From: Desulfobacterales bacterium
GTDB lineage: Bacteria > Desulfobacterota > Desulfobacteria > Desulfobacterales > ETH-SRB1
DNA length: 9,496 bases
Direction: 5' to 3'
Assembly: GCA_030017395.1 (NCBI GenBank)
Contig: JASEIZ010000017.1
Coordinates: 9,388-18,883, forward strand
Each line of letters starts with the position of its first letter. Position 1 is the first letter of the stretch. The notes beneath the pieces are model-generated. The model was given only the letters and a program-made list of their open reading frames with translations, was not told where the DNA came from and made no database searches. This document shows positions 1 through 6,079 of the stretch, piece by piece. The translations under genes and the position numbers were made by a program.

Positions 1-1
1 C

Positions 2-826
2 AACGGGGTGTTTAATTTTGAAGGTGGATGTTATGCAAAGGTAATCGGGCTTTCCAAAGAAGCAGAACCTGAGATATATGAATGCACCCGCCGCTTCGGC
101 ACTATTCTTGAAAATGTTTCAATGAACCCGGTAACACATCGTATTGATCTGAATGATAAAAGCCTAACAGAAAACACACGCGCTTCGTATCCTCTCAAGC
201 ATATTCCAAATATTGTAAGTTCGGGAATGGCCGGGCATCCACGCAGTATTATCATGCTTACGGCAGATGCTTTCGGCATTCTGCCTCCCATTGCCAGGCT
301 TACGCCGGATCAGGCAATGTATCACTTTATCAGCGGCTATACCGCAAAAGTTGCCGGTACGGAAAAAGGTGTAACCGAACCTACCGCCACATTCAGCGCG
401 TGCTTTGGCGCCCCTTTTATGATGCGTCATCCTTTTGTATATGCCCAGCTGCTTGCGGACAGAATTGAAAAACATCGCGCTGAATGCTGGCTGGTTAATA
501 CCGGCTGGACCGGCGGCCCATTCGGGGTCGGATCTCGCATGAAAATCGGATACACCAGAGCACTTCTGAATGCATCCCTTGCAGGTTTGCTTGGAAAAGT
601 CGAGATGCGGATTGATCCGATATTTGGTTTTCAGGTGCCGTCTGAAGCGCCCGGTGTTCCATCGGAAATATTGAATCCCCGCAATACCTGGTCGAATCCA
701 TCTGATTATGATGTGCAGGCAAAAAAGCTGGCCGTGCTGTTTAATAAAAACTTCCAGCAATTCAAAGATAGATCGCCGGACGGTGTTTTTGCAGCCGGTC
801 CTGCGAAACAGACAAACCATGACTGA
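2..826 (+). CDS. pckA: Phosphoenolpyruvate carboxykinase (ATP), C-terminal half; 5' end cut by window
   Basis: The frame is open from base 2, so the start lies outside the window; 274 codons are visible of a family usually near 530-540 residues. The enzyme interconverts oxaloacetate plus ATP with PEP, CO2 and ADP in the cytoplasm, linking C4 acids to gluconeogenesis. The visible part follows the E. coli PckA pattern: NGVFNFEGGCYAK at the very start (nucleotide/metal-site region), ENTRASYP (substrate-binding Arg), LTADAFGILPP, GTEKGVTEPTATFSACFGAPF, LVNTGWTGGPFG, then SRMKIGYTRA with the Arg and Thr that contact adenine, and a C-terminal LNPRNTW block. The TGA stop lies inside the next gene, which starts 8 bases earlier. 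The ATP-type motifs make the GTP-dependent family very unlikely. Confidence 0.96.
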   Translation, partial: NGVFNFEGGCYAKVIGLSKEAEPEIYECTRRFGTILENVSMNPVTHRIDLNDKSLTENTRASYPLKHIPNIVSSGMAGHPRSIIMLTADAFGILPPIARLTPDQAMYHFISGYTAKVAGTEKGVTEPTATFSACFGAPFMMRHPFVYAQLLADRIEKHRAECWLVNTGWTGGPFGVGSRMKIGYTRALLNASLAGLLGKVEMRIDPIFGFQVPSEAPGVPSEILNPRNTWSNPSDYDVQAKKLAVLFNKNFQQFKDRSPDGVFAAGPAKQTNHD

Positions 827-1277
827 TCCTGTCGGCAAAAGAACGTACACCTTTTTTATGCCCGGCGAAGAACGCATTTTATTGCGGCATTTCCATGCCA
901 TTGCAATCGCCGTCTTTCTGATCGTGATTTTCCTTCAGGTCTTTTCCTTGAAGACATCTGTTCCGGATGCTGTTTTGGGAGGGTTCATTCTTGTTTTGCC
1001 TATGTATTTCCTTTACTTAGTATATGGGAACCGGTTCGCCGAGTCGGTAACGCTTGATTTTGATGCGCGCAAGGTGCGCTTTTCCTTTTCCGATGAAAGG
1101 GGATCGTTTAAAAGGGATTTTCAACAAATCAAGTGGATCAATTTTAAGTTCTATCTTACGTTTGTGATGGTGGATGACGTCCGAATCATGGTAAAACGGC
1201 CGCATAATAAAAAACAGGTGTTTCAGCTACTTAAAGATGTATCCAATGTCAGCACTTCTATTTTTGGGGGATTATAG
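819..1277 (+). CDS. Small membrane protein with two transmembrane helices and a cytosolic tail
   Basis: 152 residues beginning MTDPVGKR. The ATG at 819 overlaps the pckA stop codon by 8 bases. A longer reading from 708 would lie wholly inside pckA and is unlikely. Two hydrophobic segments are seen, at residues about 26-43 (AIAIAVFLIVIFLQVF) and 52-69 (VLGGFILVLPMYFLYLVY). A soluble tail of about 80 residues follows, with alternating beta-strand-like stretches (SVTLDFDARKVRFSF, FYLTFVMVDDVRIMV). Two helices followed by a small beta-rich domain resembles bacterial PH-like (bPH) membrane proteins; that is inference and no family was recognised with certainty. No good Shine-Dalgarno precedes the ATG, so translation is probably coupled to pckA. 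It ends 15 bases before the convergent lipoprotein gene, and I see no hairpin terminator in that gap. Confidence 0.7.
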   Translation: MTDPVGKRTYTFFMPGEERILLRHFHAIAIAVFLIVIFLQVFSLKTSVPDAVLGGFILVLPMYFLYLVYGNRFAESVTLDFDARKVRFSFSDERGSFKRDFQQIKWINFKFYLTFVMVDDVRIMVKRPHNKKQVFQLLKDVSNVSTSIFGGL

Positions 1278-1292
1278 GAGCATATTTTTTTC

Positions 1293-2582
1293 TCATTCAT
1301 AAAAACGGATATTGTCTATCCATATTATTTCCTTTACCGGAGGATTATCCCAACTTGCAACGCCGATTGACAAACCTTCAACACGGTCGAGACGCAGTAT
1401 CTGATCCCCATACCTGGCCCCATGTTTTTCCGCCCCTTTCTTTATCCATCCCCTTCCAATCATCAAGCTTTCAAAAGGTATCCTTTTTTTCTTCCATTCG
1501 CCATCTATCTCAAAACTTCCCGTCCACGCATCTATTATATTAGGATCATCAGGGTTTGAGGTTAGAATGTGAATCTTACCGGTAAGCTGGGTTGTAGATT
1601 TTGCATAGAATTCTATTCCGCCGTAAAGATAAAGATCTCTTTTCTTTCCGCTTCCAAGTCTGGCAAAGATCCTTTTGCTGTTTTTTGTAAAATTAAAATC
1701 TACCTTAATGGATTGTCTCGAATTTTCAGCTCCTTCCGTAGTGTCCAGGCTTACACGATAGGCGCCTTTTTCTCTATAACCCGCAACCCACGAGGCATCG
1801 ATAAAGTCCTTTTCAAAATCCTCATTCATTGAGCCTGAATCTCTCATTTCTGAAGGCTTGAATAACGGCGCTTTCATTGTGATGGCAGCCAGTGCATGGC
1901 CTGTTCTGACATTTAAAAGCCTGAGGTTTATATCCCATTCACCGCTTATCTCTGCAAGGGTTCCCGTCAGTATCAGATCTGCCATCTGAAGGTGTCCCAC
2001 ATTTTTGACGGCCGATTCTTCCATAAGACCGGTCATGCTCAAATTCAGTTCTTTGATGATTGTCTTTAATTTTGACCTTTCGACAACATTGAAATGTCCC
2101 GAGTCGATCAGCGCTGAGGTCAGACCCTCAAGGGTTACCCGACCAAGATCTTTTTGTTTACCGCGGATTACCTCAAAATCCACAATAGCAATGGTCTTTC
2201 GGGGTATCTTTAATTTAACCTCGGAACCAACAGGGTAGGGCAAAGGTTTTTCAGGGAAAATATCTATGGCATTTTTATGAACTTCTCTTACAACAACGGA
2301 AATCCCATCAATTTTTGTTGTGATTCCTTCAAGAAAAAGGCTTTTTTCAATAACCTGTCTTGCTATTTTGCCTATAAATGGATCTCGAGACTCATTAAAT
2401 TCCGGCAACTGTAATAACAGGGAAACCGTCCCGTCTTTTGAGACGCTTTTCAGCGTTGCATTGACATACATTTGTTCAGTTTCCCCGGTCTTTTTTGCGG
2501 TCTGTATGGTTGTACATGAAAGAAATAGAAAACACATAATAACTGTCACGAAAAATATGGATAAATACATCAGCTTTTTCAT
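1293..2582 (-). CDS. Lipoprotein with CsgG/FlgO-like domain and C-terminal CIA30/CBM-like beta domain
   Basis: 429 residues. The N-terminus is a lipoprotein signal: MKK, a hydrophobic stretch, and lipobox LFLSC with Cys23 as the lipidated residue, so the product should be anchored to a membrane on the periplasmic face. Residues about 35-125 contain beta-like segments. Residues about 129-235 resemble the CsgG/FlgO/TolB-like fold: KTIAIVDFEV, then SALIDSGHFNVVERSKLKTI, ADLILTGTLAEISG and INLRLLNVRTGHALA. Residues about 255-429 form a separate region (FEKDFIDASW, IEFYAKSTTQ, WKKKRIPFESL, WIDNIRFY) with the pattern of CIA30/CBM11-like jelly-roll domains. A sequence AGAAAGGA lies about 10 bases before the ATG as ribosome binding site. 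CsgG relatives form secretion pores or flagellar accessory lipoproteins; no curli or flagellar genes are adjacent, so the role is open. The domain names are from motif memory; the lipoprotein call is firm. Confidence 0.78.
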   Translation of the reverse strand: MKKLMYLSIFFVTVIMCFLFLSCTTIQTAKKTGETEQMYVNATLKSVSKDGTVSLLLQLPEFNESRDPFIGKIARQVIEKSLFLEGITTKIDGISVVVREVHKNAIDIFPEKPLPYPVGSEVKLKIPRKTIAIVDFEVIRGKQKDLGRVTLEGLTSALIDSGHFNVVERSKLKTIIKELNLSMTGLMEESAVKNVGHLQMADLILTGTLAEISGEWDINLRLLNVRTGHALAAITMKAPLFKPSEMRDSGSMNEDFEKDFIDASWVAGYREKGAYRVSLDTTEGAENSRQSIKVDFNFTKNSKRIFARLGSGKKRDLYLYGGIEFYAKSTTQLTGKIHILTSNPDDPNIIDAWTGSFEIDGEWKKKRIPFESLMIGRGWIKKGAEKHGARYGDQILRLDRVEGLSIGVASWDNPPVKEIIWIDNIRFYE

Positions 2583-2689
2583 GTTGTTTTTTTCCTTTCT
2601 TAATCAGTGTTTGGACGAAAACTCAGAACACCTGAAATTACAAGCAGTTAGCCTTTAGCTAATGGCTGATAATTATCGGTAATTTCTCC

Positions 2690-2971
2690 TTATAGCTTGA
2701 GGTATATGAAAGTATATTCTCCATCATTAATGTCGATAGTTAAATTTCCGCCTCTGGACTTTGCAAATATAATCCACGGTGGTTTACCCCCGCTGCCGCA
2801 TTCGAATCTTGGATAAAACTCACCGGTTTTTCCGTTGTGCCAGGACAGCAGCATTGGATCATTACAGTATTCTTCGGCTTTTCCCTTTGCCAGGTCCTTT
2901 GCTTTCAAAAAATCCAAAGTTGGATCGGAAGTATATATCTGATAAAAATTTTCGTTAAAAAGGGCTTTCAT
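2690..2971 (-). CDS. Small AF1514-like protein of unknown function
   Basis: 93 residues. The central part (DPMLLSWHNGKTGEFYP, then ECGSGGKPPWIIFAKSRGGNLTIDINDGEYTFIY) matches my memory of the AF1514 family (DUF5619), small proteins named after an Archaeoglobus gene and common in sulfate reducers. No biochemical role is known to me. It has two cysteines (in EEYCND and FECGSG), no signal peptide and no membrane segment, so it is probably cytosolic. AAGGA five bases before the ATG is a good ribosome binding site. It lies 107 bases upstream of the lipoprotein gene on the same strand. That gap contains short inverted repeats but no T-rich terminator, so co-transcription is possible. The family name is moderately sure; that the gene is real is well supported by composition, RBS and family resemblance. 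Confidence 0.75.
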   Translation of the reverse strand: MKALFNENFYQIYTSDPTLDFLKAKDLAKGKAEEYCNDPMLLSWHNGKTGEFYPRFECGSGGKPPWIIFAKSRGGNLTIDINDGEYTFIYLKL

Positions 2972-3301
2972 TTTTTCCTTGTAAAAAAACCCGGATTATC
3001 CTGGTCTCACTATTAAGCGGGTTGTATTTTACTTTGTCCTGAAAAGCCTGGTTCTTTGGGCCAGGATTCTTTACTGTAATTGTTTCGATAGGCATAACCT
3101 GAGACACAATAAAATACTTTATTTAAAAAATATCAATAATAAACCTTGCTTTTGGTTTAAAAGGTGTTATTGTTGCGTTAATCAGTAAAGGTCTGTTCTT
3201 AATTGGCGGGCCGGTTTCGCTCTAAAGGAAGTACCATTTGTCAAAATGGCACCCTGAAGTCTGGGACCATGAGAATTTTTTGAAAAGGAGGGTGTTTAAT
3301 T
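2972..3301 (+). promoter_or_regulatory. Intergenic region and leader of the cold-shock gene, with several small inverted repeats
   Basis: 330 bases without a gene, between the divergent AF1514-like and csp genes, so promoters for both should lie here. Inverted repeats seen: AACCCG/CGGGTT at 2988-2993 and 3018-3023; CCTGG/CCAGG at 3047-3051 and 3061-3065; TAACC-type TAAACC/GGTTTA at 3140-3145 and 3154-3159; and CCATTT/AAATGG at 3234-3239 and 3244-3249, the last extended by GT/AC beyond one mismatch. AAGGAGG at 3285-3291, ten bases before the csp ATG, is a strong ribosome binding site. Cold-shock mRNAs of many bacteria carry long folded leaders that control translation by temperature; a similar role here is inference. 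No sigma-70 promoter with good boxes and spacing was found. Confidence 0.45.
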
Positions 3302-3502
3302 ATGGCTAATGGAATTGTAAAATGGTTTAATAGCGGTAAAGGGTTTGGTTTCATTGAGCAGGAAGATGGTCCGGATGTATTTGTCCATCATTCAGCAATC
3401 AATGCAACCGGTTTCAAATCTCTTAATGAAGGCGACCGAGTTACCTTTGACATCGAGCAGGGTCAAAAAGGTCCTGCTGCAGCAAATGTCGTTACGGTTT
3501 AG
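3302..3502 (+). CDS. Cold-shock protein, CspA family
   Basis: 66 residues, the usual size of a single cold-shock domain: a small OB-fold protein that binds single-stranded RNA or DNA and melts RNA secondary structure in the cytoplasm. It starts MANGIVKWFNSGKGFGFIEQ, with the RNP1 motif KGFGFI at residues 13-18. The RNP2 motif VFVHHSAI follows at residues 26-33, and the family ending GPAAANVVTV is present. The AAGGAGG ribosome binding site is the strongest in the window, which fits an abundant protein. The gene stands alone: divergent from the AF1514-like gene, convergent with mtaD, and closed by its own terminator. Whether it is cold-induced or constitutive cannot be read from the sequence. 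Confidence 0.97.
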   Translation: MANGIVKWFNSGKGFGFIEQEDGPDVFVHHSAINATGFKSLNEGDRVTFDIEQGQKGPAAANVVTV

Positions 3503-3520
3503 ACCAGTATTTTTGAGTTA

Positions 3521-3561
3521 AAAAAAGGCATTCCATCAAATTATGAGGGGATGCCTTTTTT
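3521..3561 (+). terminator. Rho-independent terminator after csp, probably bidirectional
   Basis: An 11-base perfect stem pairs AAAAAAGGCAT (3521-3531) with ATGCCTTTTTT (3551-3561). It extends inwards by one G-T and two C-G pairs (3532-3534 with 3548-3550), leaving a 13-base loop. The A-run on the left and T-run on the right mean the hairpin can act on both strands, serving csp on the plus strand and mtaD, whose stop codon is at 3572, on the minus strand. Confidence 0.92.
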
Positions 3562-3571
3562 ATTTTGCTTC

Positions 3572-4903
3572 CTAAAGATTTCCGATATTGCTCGCGATCT
3601 TTCTTACCCTGTCCATAATATCCATAATATCCATATTCAAAAGCCGCCTGTCTTTCATGATGATTTTTCCGTCGATTATACTTGTTGAGATATCCGATCC
3701 TGATGCCGAATAAACTATATGTGAATAGCAGTTGTACATGGGGGTAAGGTGAGGTTTATTAGTGTCCAGGATAATAATGTCTGCGCATTTGCCGACCTCG
3801 ATGGAGCCGGTTTTGTTTTCAAGACCGAGCAATTTTGCGCCATCTATAGTCCCCATTCGCAGTACGGTCGCCGCATTCATGGCCGTTGGCTCCATTGTTT
3901 TAAGCTTGTGAATCTTGGCGGTTGTATCCATTTCCAGTAAAAGATCGAGATTGTTGTTGCTTGCGCAGCCATCTGTTCCAAGTCCCACTATGATCCCTTG
4001 TTTCAGCATTTCCGGAACAGGCGCAACACCCGCCCCGAGTTTCATACTGCTTTCCGGATTGTGCGATACTTTTACGCCGCAATCGGCAAGAATTTTGATT
4101 TCATCTTCATCGACAAAATTGCAGTGAACAGCGATTGTAAAATCGTCAAGTATGCCCAGGCTGTGAAGATGACGCACGGGTGTATTTCCATATTGCTGTT
4201 TGAGTTCTTCCACTTCACTTATGGTTTCAGACAAATGGGTTAAAAAAAGCGCTTTGCTGTTTCTTGCAATTTGTTTAATATCCTTAAGCGTCTTGGGGGA
4301 ACAGGTATAGGGCGCATGACAGAACATGGCCGGAGAAATCAGGCTGGAAACATCATGCCATTTTTCAATAAAAGATTCAGCAATTTTTATGTTGCTTGCG
4401 GAATCAGGATTGTCGGGCGCGGGAAAATCGACAAATCCCTGACAGCAAACAGCCCGCATCCCGGTATCTTTTACCGCCTGAGCCACGCTGCTTTCAAAAA
4501 AATATCCGTCGCAAAAGGTTGTTGTGCCGGAGAGAACCATCTCGGCTATTGCCAGCATGGCTCCATAATAGGCCGTGTCTTTGTTTAAATGTTTTGATTC
4601 TGCCGGGAAGATGTAGTTTTTCAGCCAGTCGTTCAGAGGAATGTCATCGGCAATTCCCCTGAAACATGTCATCGGCACGTGGGTGTGAGTATTGATAAGG
4701 CCTGGCATGACAATCGATTTTGAAGCATCTATAACCTCTCCGGCCTTATAAGGATTTGACTGCGGATCGTAACCGGCATCAATAAAAACTATTTTTCCAT
4801 TCCTGATACCTATTGCCGGATTTTCAATAATTTCCATTGAACCCGACATGGTAAGCAGGATGCCGCCTGTTATCAAAATATCTATATTATTCCTATTCCT
4901 CAT
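3572..4903 (-). CDS. mtaD: 5-methylthioadenosine/S-adenosylhomocysteine deaminase (MtaD-type amidohydrolase)
   Basis: 443 residues, full length for the family. It is a metal-dependent amidohydrolase that deaminates the adenine ring of 5'-substituted adenosines (MTA, SAH, possibly 5'-deoxyadenosine) to the inosine analogues in the cytoplasm. Motifs in order: PGLINTHTHVPMTCFRG with metal ligands His73 and His75; FCHAPYTCSP (His196); LTHLSET with His223 as ligand and Glu226 as catalytic acid; AVHCNFV (His260); SHNPESSMKLG; and GLGTDGCASNNNLD with Asp311. The C-terminal GSIEVGKCADIIILD closes the composite beta domain. The ATG at 4903 fits the family N-terminus (DILITGG), though no strong ribosome binding site precedes it. 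It lies 258 bases downstream of mqnA on the same strand. The tail MDIMDIMD comes from a 9-base tandem repeat. Exact substrate preference is not readable from sequence. Confidence 0.9.
   Translation of the reverse strand: MRNRNNIDILITGGILLTMSGSMEIIENPAIGIRNGKIVFIDAGYDPQSNPYKAGEVIDASKSIVMPGLINTHTHVPMTCFRGIADDIPLNDWLKNYIFPAESKHLNKDTAYYGAMLAIAEMVLSGTTTFCDGYFFESSVAQAVKDTGMRAVCCQGFVDFPAPDNPDSASNIKIAESFIEKWHDVSSLISPAMFCHAPYTCSPKTLKDIKQIARNSKALFLTHLSETISEVEELKQQYGNTPVRHLHSLGILDDFTIAVHCNFVDEDEIKILADCGVKVSHNPESSMKLGAGVAPVPEMLKQGIIVGLGTDGCASNNNLDLLLEMDTTAKIHKLKTMEPTAMNAATVLRMGTIDGAKLLGLENKTGSIEVGKCADIIILDTNKPHLTPMYNCYSHIVYSASGSDISTSIIDGKIIMKDRRLLNMDIMDIMDRVRKIASNIGNL
3612..3636. repeat. Tandem 9-base repeat inside the 3' end of mtaD
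   Basis: The unit TCCATAATA is present at 3612-3620 and 3621-3629, followed by a partial third copy TCCATAT at 3630-3636. Read on the minus strand it encodes MDIMDIMD near the C-terminus. Being a multiple of three, it changes length without breaking the frame; likely a slippage product. Confidence 0.8.
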
Positions 4904-4961
4904 CGCTTTTAAAGACCCTGCAAGATTTTCTATTCCAAGAACCCGAAAATATAAGTAAAAT

Positions 4962-4992
4962 ATATAACGTTGTTGACCACGTTACTAATCAA
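4962..4992 (-). promoter_or_regulatory. Weak candidate promoter for mtaD with an overlapping inverted repeat
   Basis: On the minus strand, TTGATT (4992-4987) and TTATAT (4967-4962) are spaced by 19 bases, longer than ideal. An inverted repeat TAACG (4965-4969) / CGTTA (4980-4984) with a 10-base spacer lies between and over the boxes, a position where an operator could act. The site is 59 bases upstream of the mtaD start. Evidence is pattern only. Confidence 0.25.
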
Positions 4993-5026
4993 AAGAAAAT
5001 TGTCTGTTTTTGCATGTTAACTACTC

Positions 5027-5061
5027 AGGTTCACGGTTCCACGGTTCACGGTTCAGGGTTA
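5027..5061. repeat. GGTTCAC-type heptamer repeat block, plus orientation
   Basis: Copies of a seven-base unit follow one another: AGGTTC, ACGGTTC (5033-5039), an extra C, ACGGTTC (5041-5047), ACGGTTC (5048-5054) and AGGGTTA (5055-5061). It lies in the non-coding gap between mqnA and mtaD. The complementary orientation occurs at 5114-5142 and 5169-5203, so GGTTCAGGGTT (5051-5061 region) can pair perfectly with AACCCTGAACC in the last block. Confidence 0.85.
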
Positions 5062-5113
5062 GAGAGCTATGAAATCGGAAGCTAACCTCTCTTTCATCAG
5101 TTTAATCTTGAAT

Positions 5114-5142
5114 TTTGAACCACGGAACTTTGAACCCGAACA
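5114..5142. repeat. Degenerate GAACC repeats, opposite orientation
   Basis: TTTGAACCACGGAACTTTG is followed by AACCCGAACAG, giving several GAAC(C) units spaced irregularly at seven to ten bases. These are diverged copies of the heptamer seen on either side, read on the other strand. The stretch holds no plausible ORF. Confidence 0.6.
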
Positions 5143-5161
5143 GTTATGAAATATGAAGAGA

Positions 5162-6079
5162 TTAAGGCAACCCTGAACCCTGAACCCTGAACCCTGAACC
5201 CTTATGAATTCGGCTTTTTACGAATTCATCAACAAAGGACAGGCTTATCTTTTCGGAAAGTATTTTTTCCTTGTAAAGAAGGGCAAAAAAACTTTCAAGA
5301 CCTTTTATTTGAATGGGTCCGAGATCGCAGCACAGTCTGTCATAATATTTTTCAGACACATCAAGGCTGATTCCAAGCTTTGATGAAGCCGATGCAGCGA
5401 TTTGTTTGATATGTTGATCGCCATGTTTTTTTGAAATATGAAAAAGGTCGATTATTTCAGATAACGCATCCGGCCTTTTGTGCGCAAATGATTTTTGTAC
5501 CGCCCATACGGCGAATACAAAGGGAAGGCCGGTCAATTTCAGCCACATATTTCCCGTGTCATATATATAATCATAGTGATCGCTCCATTTTTCCTTAAGC
5601 GCCGAATCTCCTATGATAAGGGCTGCATCGGCATTTTTGGGGATATCGCGGGGATGCCCTATGGCATTGATTTCAAAAACCGGTTTTACCTTTTTTATGA
5701 TGAAAAAAAGCTTTAAAAGCTCAACTGCCGTGGCAGACTCGTCGATTAGAATTACTTTTTTGTTATTAAGCTTTTCAAGCGGATACCTGCTGACAAGGAT
5801 AACGCTTATTACATCTCCGAAACATGCGATTGAAAGATCGGGCAGCAGCAGCCAATCCTTTTGATGCCGGGCATAAGCCACGGAAGAGATAGGGCTTAAG
5901 TCGATGTCCCCCTTTGCCAGCATGTTGTTTAGAACCGATGGGGGAGCAGTTACCATATTGATCCATTCAGGTTTTAGCCCCCTGTCAAGTCCATAATATA
6001 CAGGCGCAGCATTTACATAGCTTATCCGTCCGATCTTGACCGGTGATTGCTTACGATATTGTTCAGGTTTGTTTTTCAT
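5162..6079 (-). CDS. mqnA: Chorismate dehydratase, futalosine pathway of menaquinone synthesis
   Basis: 305 residues. MqnA removes water from chorismate to give 3-[(1-carboxyvinyl)oxy]benzoate, the first committed step of the futalosine route to menaquinone, in the cytoplasm. The fold is a two-lobed periplasmic-binding-protein type without a signal peptide. Motifs: KIGRISYVNAAPVYYGL at residues 15-31, including the conserved Asn23; DIDLSPISSVAYARH (58-72); a GD-rich turn in ALIIGDSALK (153-162); and MWLKLTGLPFVFAVWAV (178-194). The ATG overlaps the end of the upstream deaminase gene by 17 bases with no clear ribosome binding site, so translation is probably coupled. The last 12 or so residues (GSGFRVQGSGLP) are encoded by heptamer repeats and are not part of the family domain. 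The natural end was probably near SRIHK. Confidence 0.93.
   Translation of the reverse strand: MKNKPEQYRKQSPVKIGRISYVNAAPVYYGLDRGLKPEWINMVTAPPSVLNNMLAKGDIDLSPISSVAYARHQKDWLLLPDLSIACFGDVISVILVSRYPLEKLNNKKVILIDESATAVELLKLFFIIKKVKPVFEINAIGHPRDIPKNADAALIIGDSALKEKWSDHYDYIYDTGNMWLKLTGLPFVFAVWAVQKSFAHKRPDALSEIIDLFHISKKHGDQHIKQIAASASSKLGISLDVSEKYYDRLCCDLGPIQIKGLESFFALLYKEKILSEKISLSFVDEFVKSRIHKGSGFRVQGSGLP
5169..5203. repeat. Five tandem AACCCTG heptamers at the mqnA stop region
   Basis: Exactly 35 bases: AACCCTG in four perfect copies (5169-5196) and a fifth AACCCTT (5197-5203). Most of the block is coding on the minus strand, giving GSGFRVQGSGLP as the last residues of MqnA. Because seven is not a multiple of three, each added or lost copy would change the reading frame of the protein end. 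Confidence 0.95.
5204..5229. repeat. Perfect 9-base inverted repeat in the mqnA 3' coding end
   Basis: ATGAATTCG (5204-5212) and CGAATTCAT (5221-5229) are separated by eight bases (GCTTTTTA). It directly abuts the heptamer array at 5203. Read on the minus strand it encodes DEFVKSRIH. It may be chance, or mark the place where the repeat array joined the gene. Confidence 0.6.

Noticed and set aside
164..901. Long minus-strand frame opposite pckA
   Set aside because: Shadow of a strongly conserved pckA frame; its composition (many Cys, Arg, Gly) is not protein-like and it has no family resemblance.
1278..1292. Terminator between the small membrane protein and lipoprotein genes
   Set aside because: There is a T-run but no preceding hairpin in the 15-base gap or its flanks.
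2645..2677. TTAGCC/GGCTGA hairpin and GATAATTATC palindrome as a terminator of the AF1514-like gene
   Set aside because: The stem is short with a wobble pair and no T-run follows on the minus strand.
3231..3272. csp leader as the end of an insertion sequence
   Set aside because: The inverted repeats are short, there is no transposase nearby, and no matching second end or target duplication was found in the gap.
5027..5203. Repeat blocks as a CRISPR array
   Set aside because: Units are seven bases, directly adjacent or diverged, without unique spacers of regular length and without cas genes.
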